DNA of 64,000 bases from Pseudoalteromonas prydzensis (GCF_001661495.1 NZ_BDDT01000001.1:186001-250000), one strand, 5' to 3'. Counted from the first letter of the stretch, positions 54,392 to 62,935 are shown. The notes: a model not told the origin generated them from the letters alone. Translations and numbers: made by a program.

Positions 54392-54726
54392 TGCATGAGT
54401 TATTGCAGTTTAGCCTGTGTTTATTGGCCTTTAATTGTTTTGCTTTAGCAAAATTCAATCATTATCGAGAGGTATTTAAAACGCGCCCCAATGAAAAACA
54501 GAGTAAACAATTTTTATTGGCGGCTTGGATCAGTATTTTACTAAGTTTAGTGCTGAGTGTTGTACAACATAACGGCTATGGCGCCTTGCTTTTTTGTGGC
54601 TATATTGCTGTAAGTCTTTTAGTTTTAATGATTTTTTATAGTTTTAAAGCATCATGGGTAAAAATCATGAGTGTACTAAATATCACGGTAATAATGCTGA
54701 GTGGGCTGTTTTTAAGTGTTTTTTAA
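54391..54726 (+). CDS. DUF3325 membrane protein
   Basis: A 111-residue protein with three or four hydrophobic helices (LLQFSLCLLAFNCFALAKFNHY, ISILLSLVLSVV, LLFCGYIAVSLLVLMIFYSF). It overlaps the PepSY gene by 1 bp and is the last gene of the DUF3649-PepSY-DUF3325 operon. This three-gene order occurs near TonB-dependent siderophore receptors in many Gammaproteobacteria. No biochemical role is known. It is followed by a 20-bp motif copy and a terminator. Confidence 0.75.
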   Translation: MHELLQFSLCLLAFNCFALAKFNHYREVFKTRPNEKQSKQFLLAAWISILLSLVLSVVQHNGYGALLFCGYIAVSLLVLMIFYSFKASWVKIMSVLNITVIMLSGLFLSVF

Positions 54727-54730
54727 GCTT

Positions 54731-54750
54731 AGTTAGTAAAATTATGATCT
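54731..54750 (-). repeat. Copy 4 of the 20-bp motif
   Basis: Reads AGATCATAATTTTACTAACT on the minus strand, between the DUF3325 stop codon and the terminator. Confidence 0.75.
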
Positions 54751-54763
54751 GAACATAAAAAAA

Positions 54764-54784
54764 GGCAAACTAAGTTAGTTTGCC
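54764..54784. terminator. Terminator after the DUF3325 gene
   Basis: GGCAAACTA (54764-54772) pairs with TAGTTTGCC (54776-54784) with a 3-nt loop. The A-run before it would form a U-tract for leftward transcripts, so it may also end the lipocalin transcript. The remaining 186 bp up to 54970 show nothing recognisable. Confidence 0.65.
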
Positions 54785-54970
54785 TATATAGCCAAATAAT
54801 TTGGTTATAAAAAGTAGGGGGATACACATGTCTACAAATAGCTTAGGGCAATTACTACTTAAGCTATGAAGGTATAATACCCACTGTATGTGTCATATTT
54901 ATTACTGTGCTAACTTTTTCTGCACTAAGCATTTATTAGCGACTACAGTGGCTGTAAAGGGGATTTACAG

Positions 54971-55504
54971 TCACTTAGGGTCTTGCTTCACCATAATTAG
55001 CTGTTCAATATCAAATCCGCGTTGTTTTGCGCTGGCTTTAAAGTCAGCCAAGCGCTGCTCACTCACTTCTGGAGTACGCGCTAATAACCATAAATAATCT
55101 TTGTTGTAGCCAGACACATAAGCATACTGATAATCTTGTTGATCTAAACCAAACACCACATAAGAGCTATAAAACGGCCCAAAAAACGACACTTTTAGAT
55201 GTCCTACATTATCACCATCAACAAATTTCGCCTTACCTTGCGCCTCGCTCCATTGCTTATCTTGAGCATTAAAACCACGGTTTAGCACAGTGACACTGCC
55301 GTCATCATTAATAGCATAATCCGCAGTGACGTTTTCTAAACCACGCTCAAAAGAATGGTCCAAACGGGCAATTTCGTACCACTTACCTTGATATTGCTCA
55401 AGCGAAAAAGGGCTCACAGCGGTGACTTGCTCAGGTAAACCTGTACACCCGCTAAGCAAACTGCCAACAAATAAAGTAAAGCTAATAAAATAATGATTTT
55501 TCAT
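54971..55504 (-). CDS. blc: Outer-membrane lipoprotein lipocalin (Blc-like)
   Basis: A 177-residue lipocalin. The signal peptide ends in a lipobox, LLSGC, with Cys20 as lipidation site. The lipocalin motif is LEQYQGKWYEIARLDHSFERG (GxW), followed by VTADYAINDDGSVTVLNRG. The late segment QDYQYAYVSGYNKDYLWLLARTP matches the Blc group. Blc-type lipocalins bind lysophospholipids or fatty acids in the outer membrane. It is a single gene divergent from the DUF188 gene. Confidence 0.93.
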   Translation of the reverse strand: MKNHYFISFTLFVGSLLSGCTGLPEQVTAVSPFSLEQYQGKWYEIARLDHSFERGLENVTADYAINDDGSVTVLNRGFNAQDKQWSEAQGKAKFVDGDNVGHLKVSFFGPFYSSYVVFGLDQQDYQYAYVSGYNKDYLWLLARTPEVSEQRLADFKASAKQRGFDIEQLIMVKQDPK

Positions 55505-55594
55505 CGTCGAGTCCTTAATAGTTCATGATTGAATTTACGTAATAACCTACAAAAAAGTTCACTTAATACTAGTGGTTAGAAAAAGCTTAGGTTA

Positions 55595-55614
55595 GGATCA
55601 CTCTTTTACTAACT
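55595..55614 (+). repeat. Copy 5 of the 20-bp motif
   Basis: GGATCACTCTTTTACTAACT, ending 13 bp before the start codon of the DUF188 gene. Confidence 0.75.
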
Positions 55615-55627
55615 AAATGAGCTAATA

Positions 55628-56077
55628 ATGAAGATATGGGTTGATGCCGATGCCTGTCCGGTGGTGATCAAAGAAATTTTATTTCGCGCAGCAGAGCGCA
55701 CCAAAACTGAGACCATTTTAGTCGCTAACCATGCCATGCGTATTCCGCCCTCTAAATATATTAGCCGTTTGCAAGTATCATCAGGATTTGATGTCGCCGA
55801 TGACGAAATCGTGAAACGCATAGCCGCCAATGATTTAGTGATCACCGGTGATATTCCACTGGCCTCTGAAGTGATTGATAACGGCGGCCAAGCACTTAAT
55901 CCGCGTGGTGAACTTTATACCAGCGAAAATATTCGCTCATTACTTAATGTACGTGATTTTATGGACACTATGCGTTCAAGTGGCGTAGAAATGAATGGTG
56001 GGCCACCACCACTGAGTCAAAGTGATCGGCAAAACTTCGCCAATAATCTTGACCGCATTTTAGCTAAAAACACATGA
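55628..56077 (+). CDS. yaiI: YaiI/YqxD family (DUF188) protein
   Basis: A 149-residue protein. It begins [25 protein letters not shown], the invariant family start, and has [30 protein letters not shown], a NYN/PIN-like acidic set. The family is predicted to be a nuclease-like fold, but its substrate is unknown. The next gene starts within its last codons (4-bp overlap), so the two are cotranscribed. The 20-bp motif copy 5 sits in its leader. Confidence 0.93.
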   Translation: MKIWVDADACPVVIKEILFRAAERTKTETILVANHAMRIPPSKYISRLQVSSGFDVADDEIVKRIAANDLVITGDIPLASEVIDNGGQALNPRGELYTSENIRSLLNVRDFMDTMRSSGVEMNGGPPPLSQSDRQNFANNLDRILAKNT

Positions 56078-56610
56078 GTAACAGCGTAACTAATATCGGC
56101 TTTGGTGATACCAGCTTTACTGTTGCGGTCTACATCGCCAATCTGCCACCAATGCCTGAATATAGCCATTTAAGCGCGGTTACACCACTGCATAACGGGC
56201 AAATAAACACCATTAATCAAGCATGTGGTAATGGCTGGCGTAAAGTGTTTAACGTGTATGCTAAGGTACTGTTTGCACTGCCAAGTGAGCATTATCAATT
56301 TGCTAAACTCGCCCCAACTTGGCAGCAATATCGCGATAGCCAATTATTGCAAAGCAATAGTCACACCGCCTTATTATTCAGTCCGCCCCAACTTAATTGC
56401 CGTAACACTTTGCATATTATTACAGGACGAACCTATGCCAAAGCGCTCATAAACCAAGGGCTGCTAACGGCAGAATTAGACTGGCTAGATGATGAGTTTG
56501 CAATAGATAAAGCCAACAAACTCATTGTTTGCCCATATTTTGACTATCGCCAATTGAGCAATATTAAAATAGCCCGACTCAGCCAATTAGTTGCCGAGTG
56601 TTTTGAATAA
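56074..56610 (+). CDS. Conserved-looking protein of unknown function coupled to yaiI
   Basis: A 178-residue soluble protein. It has [22 protein letters not shown] near the start, [17 protein letters not shown], then [26 protein letters not shown] and a final [22 protein letters not shown]. Proteins with this look in Alteromonads are listed as DUF6942, which I recall but could not check. It lacks signal or membrane segments. It overlaps yaiI by 4 bp, so a shared function or expression is likely. Confidence 0.65.
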   Translation: MSNSVTNIGFGDTSFTVAVYIANLPPMPEYSHLSAVTPLHNGQINTINQACGNGWRKVFNVYAKVLFALPSEHYQFAKLAPTWQQYRDSQLLQSNSHTALLFSPPQLNCRNTLHIITGRTYAKALINQGLLTAELDWLDDEFAIDKANKLIVCPYFDYRQLSNIKIARLSQLVAECFE

Positions 56611-56676
56611 TATGGCGCAGTATCATTTTGTTAGCTAATCTTAAATAAGTTAACAAACTACGGATTATTAAACTCC

Positions 56677-57051
56677 ATGAAAATACTCGTCGTTGACGAT
56701 ATGCCGTTAATGCGCCATGTATTGATTAACATGCTCAGAGCACTTAACTTTCCAGATCTAGTCGAGGCTACTGACGGCGTGCAGGCCCTTTCATTTTTAA
56801 AAAACCAAGACTTTGATCTAGTGATCACCGATTTACACATGCCAAAAATGGATGGTAAAACCTTACTAAACAGCATTCGTGACGATCAAGCGTTAAAAGC
56901 CATCCCCGTGCTTATGGTTACCTGCGAAGATAACTCTGCCGCAATCAAAGAGATTATTGCCGCAAAAGTTAGCGGCTTTATTATCAAGCCGTTTTGCTTA
57001 AACACTCTCGATAAACAATTAAAGAAAATCGTGTCACTAAGCAGTGCTTAA
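56677..57051 (+). CDS. Stand-alone CheY-like response regulator receiver
   Basis: A 124-residue single receiver domain. The acidic pair is in MKILVVDDMPLMRHVL, the phospho-Asp in LVITDLHMPKMDGKTL, the Thr in VLMVTCEDN and the Lys in FIIKPFCL. There is no output domain. No kinase or chemotaxis gene adjoins it, so its partner is unknown. It is close in sequence pattern to CheY of the flagellar-type group, but that does not fix the function. Confidence 0.9.
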   Translation: MKILVVDDMPLMRHVLINMLRALNFPDLVEATDGVQALSFLKNQDFDLVITDLHMPKMDGKTLLNSIRDDQALKAIPVLMVTCEDNSAAIKEIIAAKVSGFIIKPFCLNTLDKQLKKIVSLSSA

Positions 57052-57068
57052 GCAACCTAGCTTTGAGC

Positions 57069-58379
57069 TTAAAAAGGATGATCAACCATCACCCACATAT
57101 TTGTGCCTTCGTTGGAAATAGCTAAATCAGTGCGTACGACTAAACCTGCCAACATAGCGCGCAAACCAACCCCGTAGTCAAACTTAATATCGTCGGTAAG
57201 CGTGCCAAAATCGTACTCAGGTGCGACTCGCCCAGCTTCAGCAAATGCCACTAATTGAAACCAATCGAGCTTTAAAAATTTCAGCCATTGCACATCTTCA
57301 ATTGGATTATATTTAAGGGTATGACGGTACTCTGCCGTGGCATAAATAGCCGCTTTATCATGAAAACGATAAAAATCGTAACCTTTCATTCTTTTAAAAC
57401 CACCTAAGGTTGCCCCCTCATTATATGGGGCGGCATCAGTTATTACCGTTGAGCCATTAGGGGTTTTAAGTAGATCCCAACTCGGTGAATAGGCGGTCCA
57501 CAAGTTAAGCGCTAACACCCGCTGATGAGCATATTCAGACTCACCAAAGGAAAAAAACTTACTGGCACTAAATTGCCATAAGTCCCAATCATACTCTTTG
57601 TCCCCCCATGGCGATGATGTTGTGTAAGAGACATACTGACGGCTACCAAAGCTCGGGTTAGTGCCAAAATCCGTATTGTCATATAACAAGCCAAATTCAA
57701 CCGCTGACATATCACCACTGAGCTGTTGTGACTCAAATTCAAAACTTTGGAAGCGGCTAAAATAACGCATGGTGGCAACCATCGCCCCCGATGTCAGTGG
57801 GTTCCACTCTTTACCACCTGATGGAGCAGACACTAACATGCCATTTTTTAATTGGTAATCAACTATGCCGCTATCTTTGGTCGCGCCAAACGGCAGAGCA
57901 TATTCAAGCTTCATATCAACCCAATTAGAATCGCCATCAGCTTCTAAATACTGCTCATTGTTTGATTCATTACTGCCTGGAGTGACGTCACCAGGAGCAA
58001 CGGGTTGGCGAGCACCGGTATAAGCCCGTTGATCAGGAAAATAAGCCAATAAACCATTGGCACTTAAATACCAACGTTCACTATCGTTGATACGATAATT
58101 AAATACCCCAGCCCAAAAGCCATGACTCACATCACCTTTAAATGCGGTAGCACCAATTGTCATTTGATCTTGATGCCAACCTTTAAGCATACCGCCTACG
58201 CCTAAGTTAAACCCCATGGTCTCGGTGCTAAAAAAGTACGGCAAAATGAGGTTTTCTTGGATTTTATTCGGGGTTTCTTCGCGGTTAACACTCGACTTCA
58301 TCTGCGTTACGTCAGCATGAGCAAGCCCCATACAACCACTAAGCAAGATTAAAGCCGCTACTTTTAGGTTTTTTGCCAC
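57069..58379 (-). CDS. BamA/Omp85-like outer-membrane barrel protein without POTRA domains
   Basis: A 436-residue protein with a signal peptide (LKVAALILLSGCMGLAHA). The rest is rich in alternating aromatic/polar strands. Segments QENLILPYFFSTETMGFNLGVGG near the N-terminus and KFDYGVGLRAMLAGLVVRTDLAISNEG near the end match the 'surface antigen/bacterial surface antigen D15' family, with a terminal Phe. At this size it has only a barrel, unlike BamA or TamA. It is probably an outer-membrane pore or export component; the cargo is unknown. A Cys in the leader (SGC) could be a lipobox, but cleavage after AHA fits better. Confidence 0.8.
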   Translation of the reverse strand: MAKNLKVAALILLSGCMGLAHADVTQMKSSVNREETPNKIQENLILPYFFSTETMGFNLGVGGMLKGWHQDQMTIGATAFKGDVSHGFWAGVFNYRINDSERWYLSANGLLAYFPDQRAYTGARQPVAPGDVTPGSNESNNEQYLEADGDSNWVDMKLEYALPFGATKDSGIVDYQLKNGMLVSAPSGGKEWNPLTSGAMVATMRYFSRFQSFEFESQQLSGDMSAVEFGLLYDNTDFGTNPSFGSRQYVSYTTSSPWGDKEYDWDLWQFSASKFFSFGESEYAHQRVLALNLWTAYSPSWDLLKTPNGSTVITDAAPYNEGATLGGFKRMKGYDFYRFHDKAAIYATAEYRHTLKYNPIEDVQWLKFLKLDWFQLVAFAEAGRVAPEYDFGTLTDDIKFDYGVGLRAMLAGLVVRTDLAISNEGTNMWVMVDHPF

Positions 58380-58531
58380 TGTTATTTTCCCTATCCCAGC
58401 TCAACACTTTAGGTTGATTTTTACTCACCCAATTAAAGATACCAGTTAGTTATTAAACTGCAAAGCTGCGACTTATTGAATTACTTTAAATATGTTGTAG
58501 TCACTTTACTAATTATAGTTTCAACCTAAAC

Positions 58532-58576
58532 AAACTGGGCTACGAAAAACCAGTACTTTCCCCAGTAGCCCAGTTT
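58532..58576. terminator. Bidirectional terminator after the ABM gene
   Basis: AAACTGGGCTAC (58532-58543) pairs with GTAGCCCAGTTT (58565-58576), a 12-bp stem with a 21-nt loop. It lies between the monooxygenase gene and the barrel-protein gene, both on the minus strand. Confidence 0.7.
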
Positions 58577-58628
58577 TATTACTGTTGTAATTGCAGTTTC
58601 AGCCAAATATCGACTACCGCTGCGTAGC

Positions 58629-58913
58629 TTAGTTTACTGCTTGCAGGTAATTCACCTCAACGGGTAAAGCAAGTGCCGACTCATAAAATGTAAACACCGC
58701 TGTAACATAAGGTTGTTGGTAATGCGTATCGAGTGCTGCTTGCGATGCAAATTGTTCAACCAAAAACAAACAGCTTTGCTCAGCATTGACATAAAGCTCG
58801 AAGCGCATGCAACCAGCTTCTGCCAAAGTTGCTGCTAAGATCCTCTGTAAACGCCCTTTACAATTATCAAACAGCTCAGGTTTTGGGGTTATTTTTGCCA
58901 CAATATTAATCAT
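58629..58913 (-). CDS. Antibiotic biosynthesis monooxygenase (ABM) domain protein
   Basis: A 94-residue single ferredoxin-like domain. It opens MINIVAKITPKPE, then CRFELYVNAEQSCLFLVEQFASQAALDTHYQQPYVTAV-like strands, matching YgiN/ABM proteins that oxidise quinols or bind heme. It overlaps the upstream DUF2798 gene by 4 bp and both face a divergent LysR gene. The likely control is by that regulator. The substrate is unknown. Confidence 0.88.
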   Translation of the reverse strand: MINIVAKITPKPELFDNCKGRLQRILAATLAEAGCMRFELYVNAEQSCLFLVEQFASQAALDTHYQQPYVTAVFTFYESALALPVEVNYLQAVN

Positions 58914-59131
58914 TTTTGCTCCTTACTAAACAAACGCATAACCATTAAACGGATCGGGGGTGCCGCACTAAAGGCCACCACAAACGCAGCAGGCCACGCA
59001 TTAGCAAAAGCTGTCATCCAGCTTTGCATAAATGTTTCAGTGAAGCCTAAGTTTACGTAAGTCACCCAAGCCGATAATAAAAACGACATCAAAAATGAGA
59101 ATGCCGCGGTAAATGTTAAATGAATTTTCAT
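58910..59131 (-). CDS. DUF2798 small membrane protein
   Basis: A 73-residue protein with two hydrophobic helices (FTAAFSFLMSFLLSAWVTYVNLG and WMTAFANAWPAAFVVAFSAAPPI), the pattern of DUF2798. It overlaps the ABM gene by 4 bp and is the first gene of a two-gene operon divergent from LysR. Function unknown. Confidence 0.82.
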   Translation of the reverse strand: MKIHLTFTAAFSFLMSFLLSAWVTYVNLGFTETFMQSWMTAFANAWPAAFVVAFSAAPPIRLMVMRLFSKEQK

Positions 59132-59212
59132 ATCTCCTCCTTAGCGTTACTATATTCAAAGCCGAGACAGGCAAACAGTCACGAAAACGCAAACTAAGAT
59201 TGAGAAATTGAT

Positions 59213-60079
59213 ATGCTTGATGATCTTCATTTATTTATTGAAATAGCGCGGCGTAATAGCATGAGCCAAGCAGCGAAGGATCTAGGGCTAAATTTATCCA
59301 CCCTGTCAAGGCGTATTCAAGGGTTAGAGGACAAGCTCGCAGAGCCATTATTGCAACGCACAGCAAGAGGGATTGTGCTTACCACAAAGGGCGAGCAGCT
59401 TTATAGCGAACTTGCCGAGCAAGTGCTGGCGCTCAATGATCAGCTCAATCAACTAAACAGCAGCGAGCATGGCCTGAGTGATTTTTACTTACTGTGCCCA
59501 CAAAACATTATGGCAGGGCCACTAATGCCGGCAATCAACGAATTCGCAGCCACTAATTCGGCGCTCAATCTGCACATTTACCCAAGCAATGCCAATAGTA
59601 AGCTCAGCCAAAAGCGTTTTGATTTAGCCATTCGCATTGGCGAACAACAAGATTCGAGCTATTACCAAAAACGCTTAGGTTCAATTGCTATTAAACTCAT
59701 TGTTAAAAATAATGCGCCCACTACTCGGCTGGTTTTACCCTATACTGAATCGCAGTTCCCTGCAGGGCTTTTAAAACAGCTTAAACAAACGTACCGGCAA
59801 ATTAGTTTTTGTTTTGATATAACCATTGCTAAAAATATGGTCGAGTCAGGGTATGGCGTAGGCCTACTGCCGATGAGTGAAATTGACACTATTTGTGAAA
59901 AACATGCCTTTAGATATCTTGAACTACCAATAAACTTCCCAGCAAGGCCTATATACGCTCTATGGCCACATTCTCGTAAGCCCAGCTATGCGGCAGAGCA
60001 ATTAATTAGTTTAGTACAAACAAAAATTGCGCAAACGCCCAGCTTGCAAGGTGAAACGGTTGAGTTAGGAAGGTTCTAG
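59213..60079 (+). CDS. LysR-family transcriptional regulator
   Basis: A 288-residue LTTR. The N-terminal winged helix-turn-helix reads FIEIARRNSMSQAAKDLGLNLSTLSRRIQGLEDKLAEPLLQR (here split: RNSMSQAAKDLGLNLSTLS and RRIQGLEDKL). The substrate-binding domain contains FDLAIRIGEQQDSSYYQKRLG and MVESGYGVGLLPMSEID, typical of the CrgA/AaeR-like subgroup. It is divergent from the DUF2798-ABM pair, the most likely target, across 81 bp. The ligand is unknown. Confidence 0.93.
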   Translation: MLDDLHLFIEIARRNSMSQAAKDLGLNLSTLSRRIQGLEDKLAEPLLQRTARGIVLTTKGEQLYSELAEQVLALNDQLNQLNSSEHGLSDFYLLCPQNIMAGPLMPAINEFAATNSALNLHIYPSNANSKLSQKRFDLAIRIGEQQDSSYYQKRLGSIAIKLIVKNNAPTTRLVLPYTESQFPAGLLKQLKQTYRQISFCFDITIAKNMVESGYGVGLLPMSEIDTICEKHAFRYLELPINFPARPIYALWPHSRKPSYAAEQLISLVQTKIAQTPSLQGETVELGRF

Positions 60080-60426
60080 GTTCAAAGAGCAGACGAGGCT
60101 TCGGGATACGAGCGGCGGGTTTCGAGCGACGGGCTAATCCTAGTTCCTAGTTGCTTCCCTATAACCTAGTTTTTAATTTTTTCTCTTCAGCGCAGCGCCT
60201 CATAACCTCTTTGTGAATAAATCACTTAAAAACATATTTGCACAAATAGAAGACAATGAGAGTAAATGAGAAGATCAAAAATGCAGCGGGCTGCAGAATA
60301 AGCCTAGCGCCTAGTCACTTCCCTAGAACCCAAAACCTAGAACCTTTGCTACTCTTGCGCCATTTGACCTAACGGCAGTAAATTGATTACTCTCACGTAA
60401 AGTTTTAAAACTCAGAGGTATTTCAA
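60080..60426. repeat. Intergenic repeat, diverged copy of the 63-kb family
   Basis: No gene is present. The sequence shares blocks with the 63-kb repeats: a GC-rich 'cgagcggcgggtttcgagcg' stretch, CTAGTCACTTCCCT-type pieces (60315-60330 and nearby), TTCTCTTCAGCGCAGCGCCTC (60181-60200 region, split in meaning only) and an ATGAG..GTAAATGAGAAG block near 60255-60275. It lies upstream of the SEC-C gene and may contain its promoter at the right end. Confidence 0.65.
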
Positions 60427-61425
60427 ATGAAGTTAGGCCGAAACGATCCATGTCCGTGCAATAGCGGTAAAAAGTATAAACGCTGCTGTATGGATAGCGC
60501 ATCAAAGCAGCACTGTGAAGTATATAACGAAATAGCACAAACCATTGCTACTAACCCTGACTTAAGCCTAGATGAAATGAATCTGATAGCTCAACATAAA
60601 ATTTCAGGGATCAACAATAGTTCATTAGATGATTTTTGCGGCCTTTCCGCTAATCAAATGGATAATTGGCTAAGAGCACCATTTAATGAGTTGGCAGGGG
60701 TAACAATAAGTATACCTAATGAGCTAACAGCAAGCCCCGTGATGCGCTACTTAGCGATAATACTAGATGAAGCGATGCAACAAGGTGGCTCATTTAAAGC
60801 AACAGCCAAAGGTAATTTACCAGCTCAAATAGCCAAGCAAGCTAGTGAATTACTTCCTGAGTTTGCCATATCTGAGTATGAAAAGCCTGTAAGTATCAGT
60901 GAGTTTGCCGGTAGTAACGAAGACAAAATTAACGCCTTACATTACACCCGAATTTTGGCAGATATTGCAGGTATTATTTACCTTCAAAACGGCCGTTTCC
61001 ATGTTAAAAAAACTGCCCAAAAACAATATCAAACTCATGGTATTAAAGCCTTTTTCTTACCTATGCTTGAAGCCGCCACCACACACTATAATTGGGGCTA
61101 TTTTGATAGCTTTGTCAGTGATAGCGATCTACGCACTTTTTGGGTATTTATGCTGTGGCGAATCCAAACTCACGGATCGGTTGAGCAATTGATAGAAGAA
61201 GTCATTACCGCATTTCCTGCTCTACTAAATGAAACACCGGCGACCGAATACACAGAGCCCCAAGATTTGTTAGGTGTTTTAATCAGATCCCGTTTTATAG
61301 AGCGGTTTTTAGAGTTTTGGGGATTTATCACGGTTAATCCTAAACGATTTGCAGATGGCAAACCCATTGCAATAAAAGCAAATATACAACCTTTATTAAA
61401 GCAAACCTTTGCGTTTGATATATAA
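60427..61425 (+). CDS. SEC-C motif protein of unknown function
   Basis: A 332-residue protein beginning with a complete zinc-binding SEC-C motif, GRNDPCPCNSGKKYKRCC (Cys-x-Cys-x8-Cys-Cys). The remaining 300 residues are helical and not recognised; the middle has NALHYTRILADIAGIIYLQNG and the end RFIERFLEFWGFI. SEC-C modules occur in SecA and in many accessory proteins, where they help bind partners. The placement between repeats and a toxin-antitoxin pair fits island content. A pair of overlapping hairpins follows the stop codon. Confidence 0.8.
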   Translation: MKLGRNDPCPCNSGKKYKRCCMDSASKQHCEVYNEIAQTIATNPDLSLDEMNLIAQHKISGINNSSLDDFCGLSANQMDNWLRAPFNELAGVTISIPNELTASPVMRYLAIILDEAMQQGGSFKATAKGNLPAQIAKQASELLPEFAISEYEKPVSISEFAGSNEDKINALHYTRILADIAGIIYLQNGRFHVKKTAQKQYQTHGIKAFFLPMLEAATTHYNWGYFDSFVSDSDLRTFWVFMLWRIQTHGSVEQLIEEVITAFPALLNETPATEYTEPQDLLGVLIRSRFIERFLEFWGFITVNPKRFADGKPIAIKANIQPLLKQTFAFDI

Positions 61426-61437
61426 AAAGAGCACATT

Positions 61438-61488
61438 TTATTCGCCTCACACAATGAGGCGAATAATAAGCTTAATTGCCTCATTGTG
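61438..61488. terminator. Two mutually exclusive hairpins after the SEC-C gene
   Basis: TTATTCGCCTCA (61438-61449) pairs with TGAGGCGAATAA (61455-61466), giving a 12-bp stem. CACAATGAGGC (61450-61460) can instead pair with GCCTCATTGTG (61478-61488), 11 bp. The two structures share the middle segment and cannot form together. Most simply this is a terminator with a repeated arm. Confidence 0.6.
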
Positions 61489-61596
61489 TAGTTTGCGAGT
61501 GTGCGAGTTGAAATAGCAACGGGTTTCGAGCGACGAATTGCAGGTTGCCCCAAGCCAAGAACCTTTAGTAAGTAAAGCGCTTTTCAAAATTGATGG

Positions 61597-62547
61597 TTAC
61601 AGCTCGATATCAGTTAAAACAGCTAAACTAAACGATTTAAATACATCAAATGCATGTTCCCAATTAACGCTATGATCACCATAAACCATTGGAACAACAT
61701 ATTCATTAAAGCGCGTTTCATAGAGTGAATTAGTTTGCAATACATCTAAAGCAAACTTAAGTTCAACTATAGGATCTTCCATGAATTCTAAATGCTGATT
61801 ACCGTAGCGGGTAATATCTTCCGCGATGACTTTTTTGACTAAAGGTACTACATCTTGAACATTCGCCAATGCTGCTTGTTGAATATAATAGGTATCATAA
61901 ATATGACGAATTAGCGCAGGATCATCGTCTCTTTTATTATCACGTGCAAAGCTCGCTGTTCGCCTAAGCATAGACACTAACTTTTCAGCTTGTGTACTCT
62001 TAATACTAGAAAAATCCATCAGCGGCACTTCTGGTGCCTGTTGAGTTACCTCGTTCACTAAAGAAGATATATTGCGGCTTTGTACATTATCAAAAAGTAA
62101 CGTTTCTATAAGCTCTAATTTAATAAACGGTCGTAAGCATGGGACTTTTGAATGGGCTTGAGGATAGCGAATATCAATTTGTTGATATCGATATTCATCA
62201 AAAACAGTTGGAGTATTTTCTACAGAAAAATAATCATGTGAATTAATCGCAGTAATTAACTGCAAGTGGAGCGCTTTTCTAGCCTTTCTTCTTTTAGTTT
62301 TAGACGTGTTAGCAGCTAAATCTTTAGGAATGATTTTTATATCAACATCTTCAGACATTCGATGAGTTTTAATGCCTGACTTTGTTAATGCCGTACCACC
62401 TGAAAAAACTAAAAAATGCGTATCAAAAGATAACTCACAAAGTAGCTTAAGTAGTACAACTACATAGTAATCTTTTTCAACAATGGCAGGATTACCCATA
62501 CCAAGAGCATCCGCTACATCTAAAAATAAATCGCTATCAACTCGCAT
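61597..62547 (-). CDS. AbiEii/AbiGii-type nucleotidyltransferase toxin
   Basis: A 316-residue toxin of the type IV toxin-antitoxin class. The nucleotidyltransferase core is FLVFSGGTALTKSGIKTHRMSEDVDIKI (split: FLVFSGGTALTK and MSEDVDIKI), with GG-T and D-x-D motifs. Later DIRYPQAHSKVPCLRPFIKLEL and TQAEKLVSMLRRTASFARD match the family. AbiEii-type toxins transfer NMPs to target tRNAs or proteins, and bacteriophage-abortive infection is one role. The gene overlaps the upstream antitoxin by 11 bp. The toxin is expected to be inhibited through the antitoxin's repression of the promoter and a non-contact route. Confidence 0.9.
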   Translation of the reverse strand: MRVDSDLFLDVADALGMGNPAIVEKDYYVVVLLKLLCELSFDTHFLVFSGGTALTKSGIKTHRMSEDVDIKIIPKDLAANTSKTKRRKARKALHLQLITAINSHDYFSVENTPTVFDEYRYQQIDIRYPQAHSKVPCLRPFIKLELIETLLFDNVQSRNISSLVNEVTQQAPEVPLMDFSSIKSTQAEKLVSMLRRTASFARDNKRDDDPALIRHIYDTYYIQQAALANVQDVVPLVKKVIAEDITRYGNQHLEFMEDPIVELKFALDVLQTNSLYETRFNEYVVPMVYGDHSVNWEHAFDVFKSFSLAVLTDIEL

Positions 62548-62935
62548 TGATAGCGCTATTATTTACAACAATCTTACGCTTAAATCGACTGGTGGTCATT
62601 ATTTTAAATGAAGCGGGAACTTGTAAACTTTCACCATTAAGGCTGCGTTGTGAAAATTCATCAAACTGATACTCAACGCCCAGTTTTTCAATAGCCTCTA
62701 AAATGACTCCATCTGCACCCGCAGGTGATGCTGGCATTAACTTACCAGTAATGCGATTTTCTCGCGCTTTGGTATAAAGCCCATAACCAATGCGTAACAA
62801 TTGACCACTATCAACCAACTTTTTTAGTACACGACCAACTTGGTCGTAACCTGCAATATCAGCAAAATCAGCGCGCTCAAAAACATAACGCTTAGAGCGA
62901 TTTATTCTTGTCGTTACTTTACTTGCTATTGTCAT
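62537..62935 (-). CDS. AbiEi-like antitoxin / transcriptional regulator
   Basis: A 132-residue protein. The N-terminal winged-helix reads VFERADFADIAGYDQVGRVLKKLVDSGQLLRIGYGLYTKA, a typical AbiEi antitoxin HTH (DUF6088-like). The C-terminal half has a LEAIEKLGVEYQFDEFSQRSLNGES segment. It is smaller than classic AbiEi (about 180-200 residues) but has the right place and overlap with the toxin. It should repress its own promoter in the region right of 62935. Confidence 0.85.
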   Translation of the reverse strand: MTIASKVTTRINRSKRYVFERADFADIAGYDQVGRVLKKLVDSGQLLRIGYGLYTKARENRITGKLMPASPAGADGVILEAIEKLGVEYQFDEFSQRSLNGESLQVPASFKIMTTSRFKRKIVVNNSAINAS

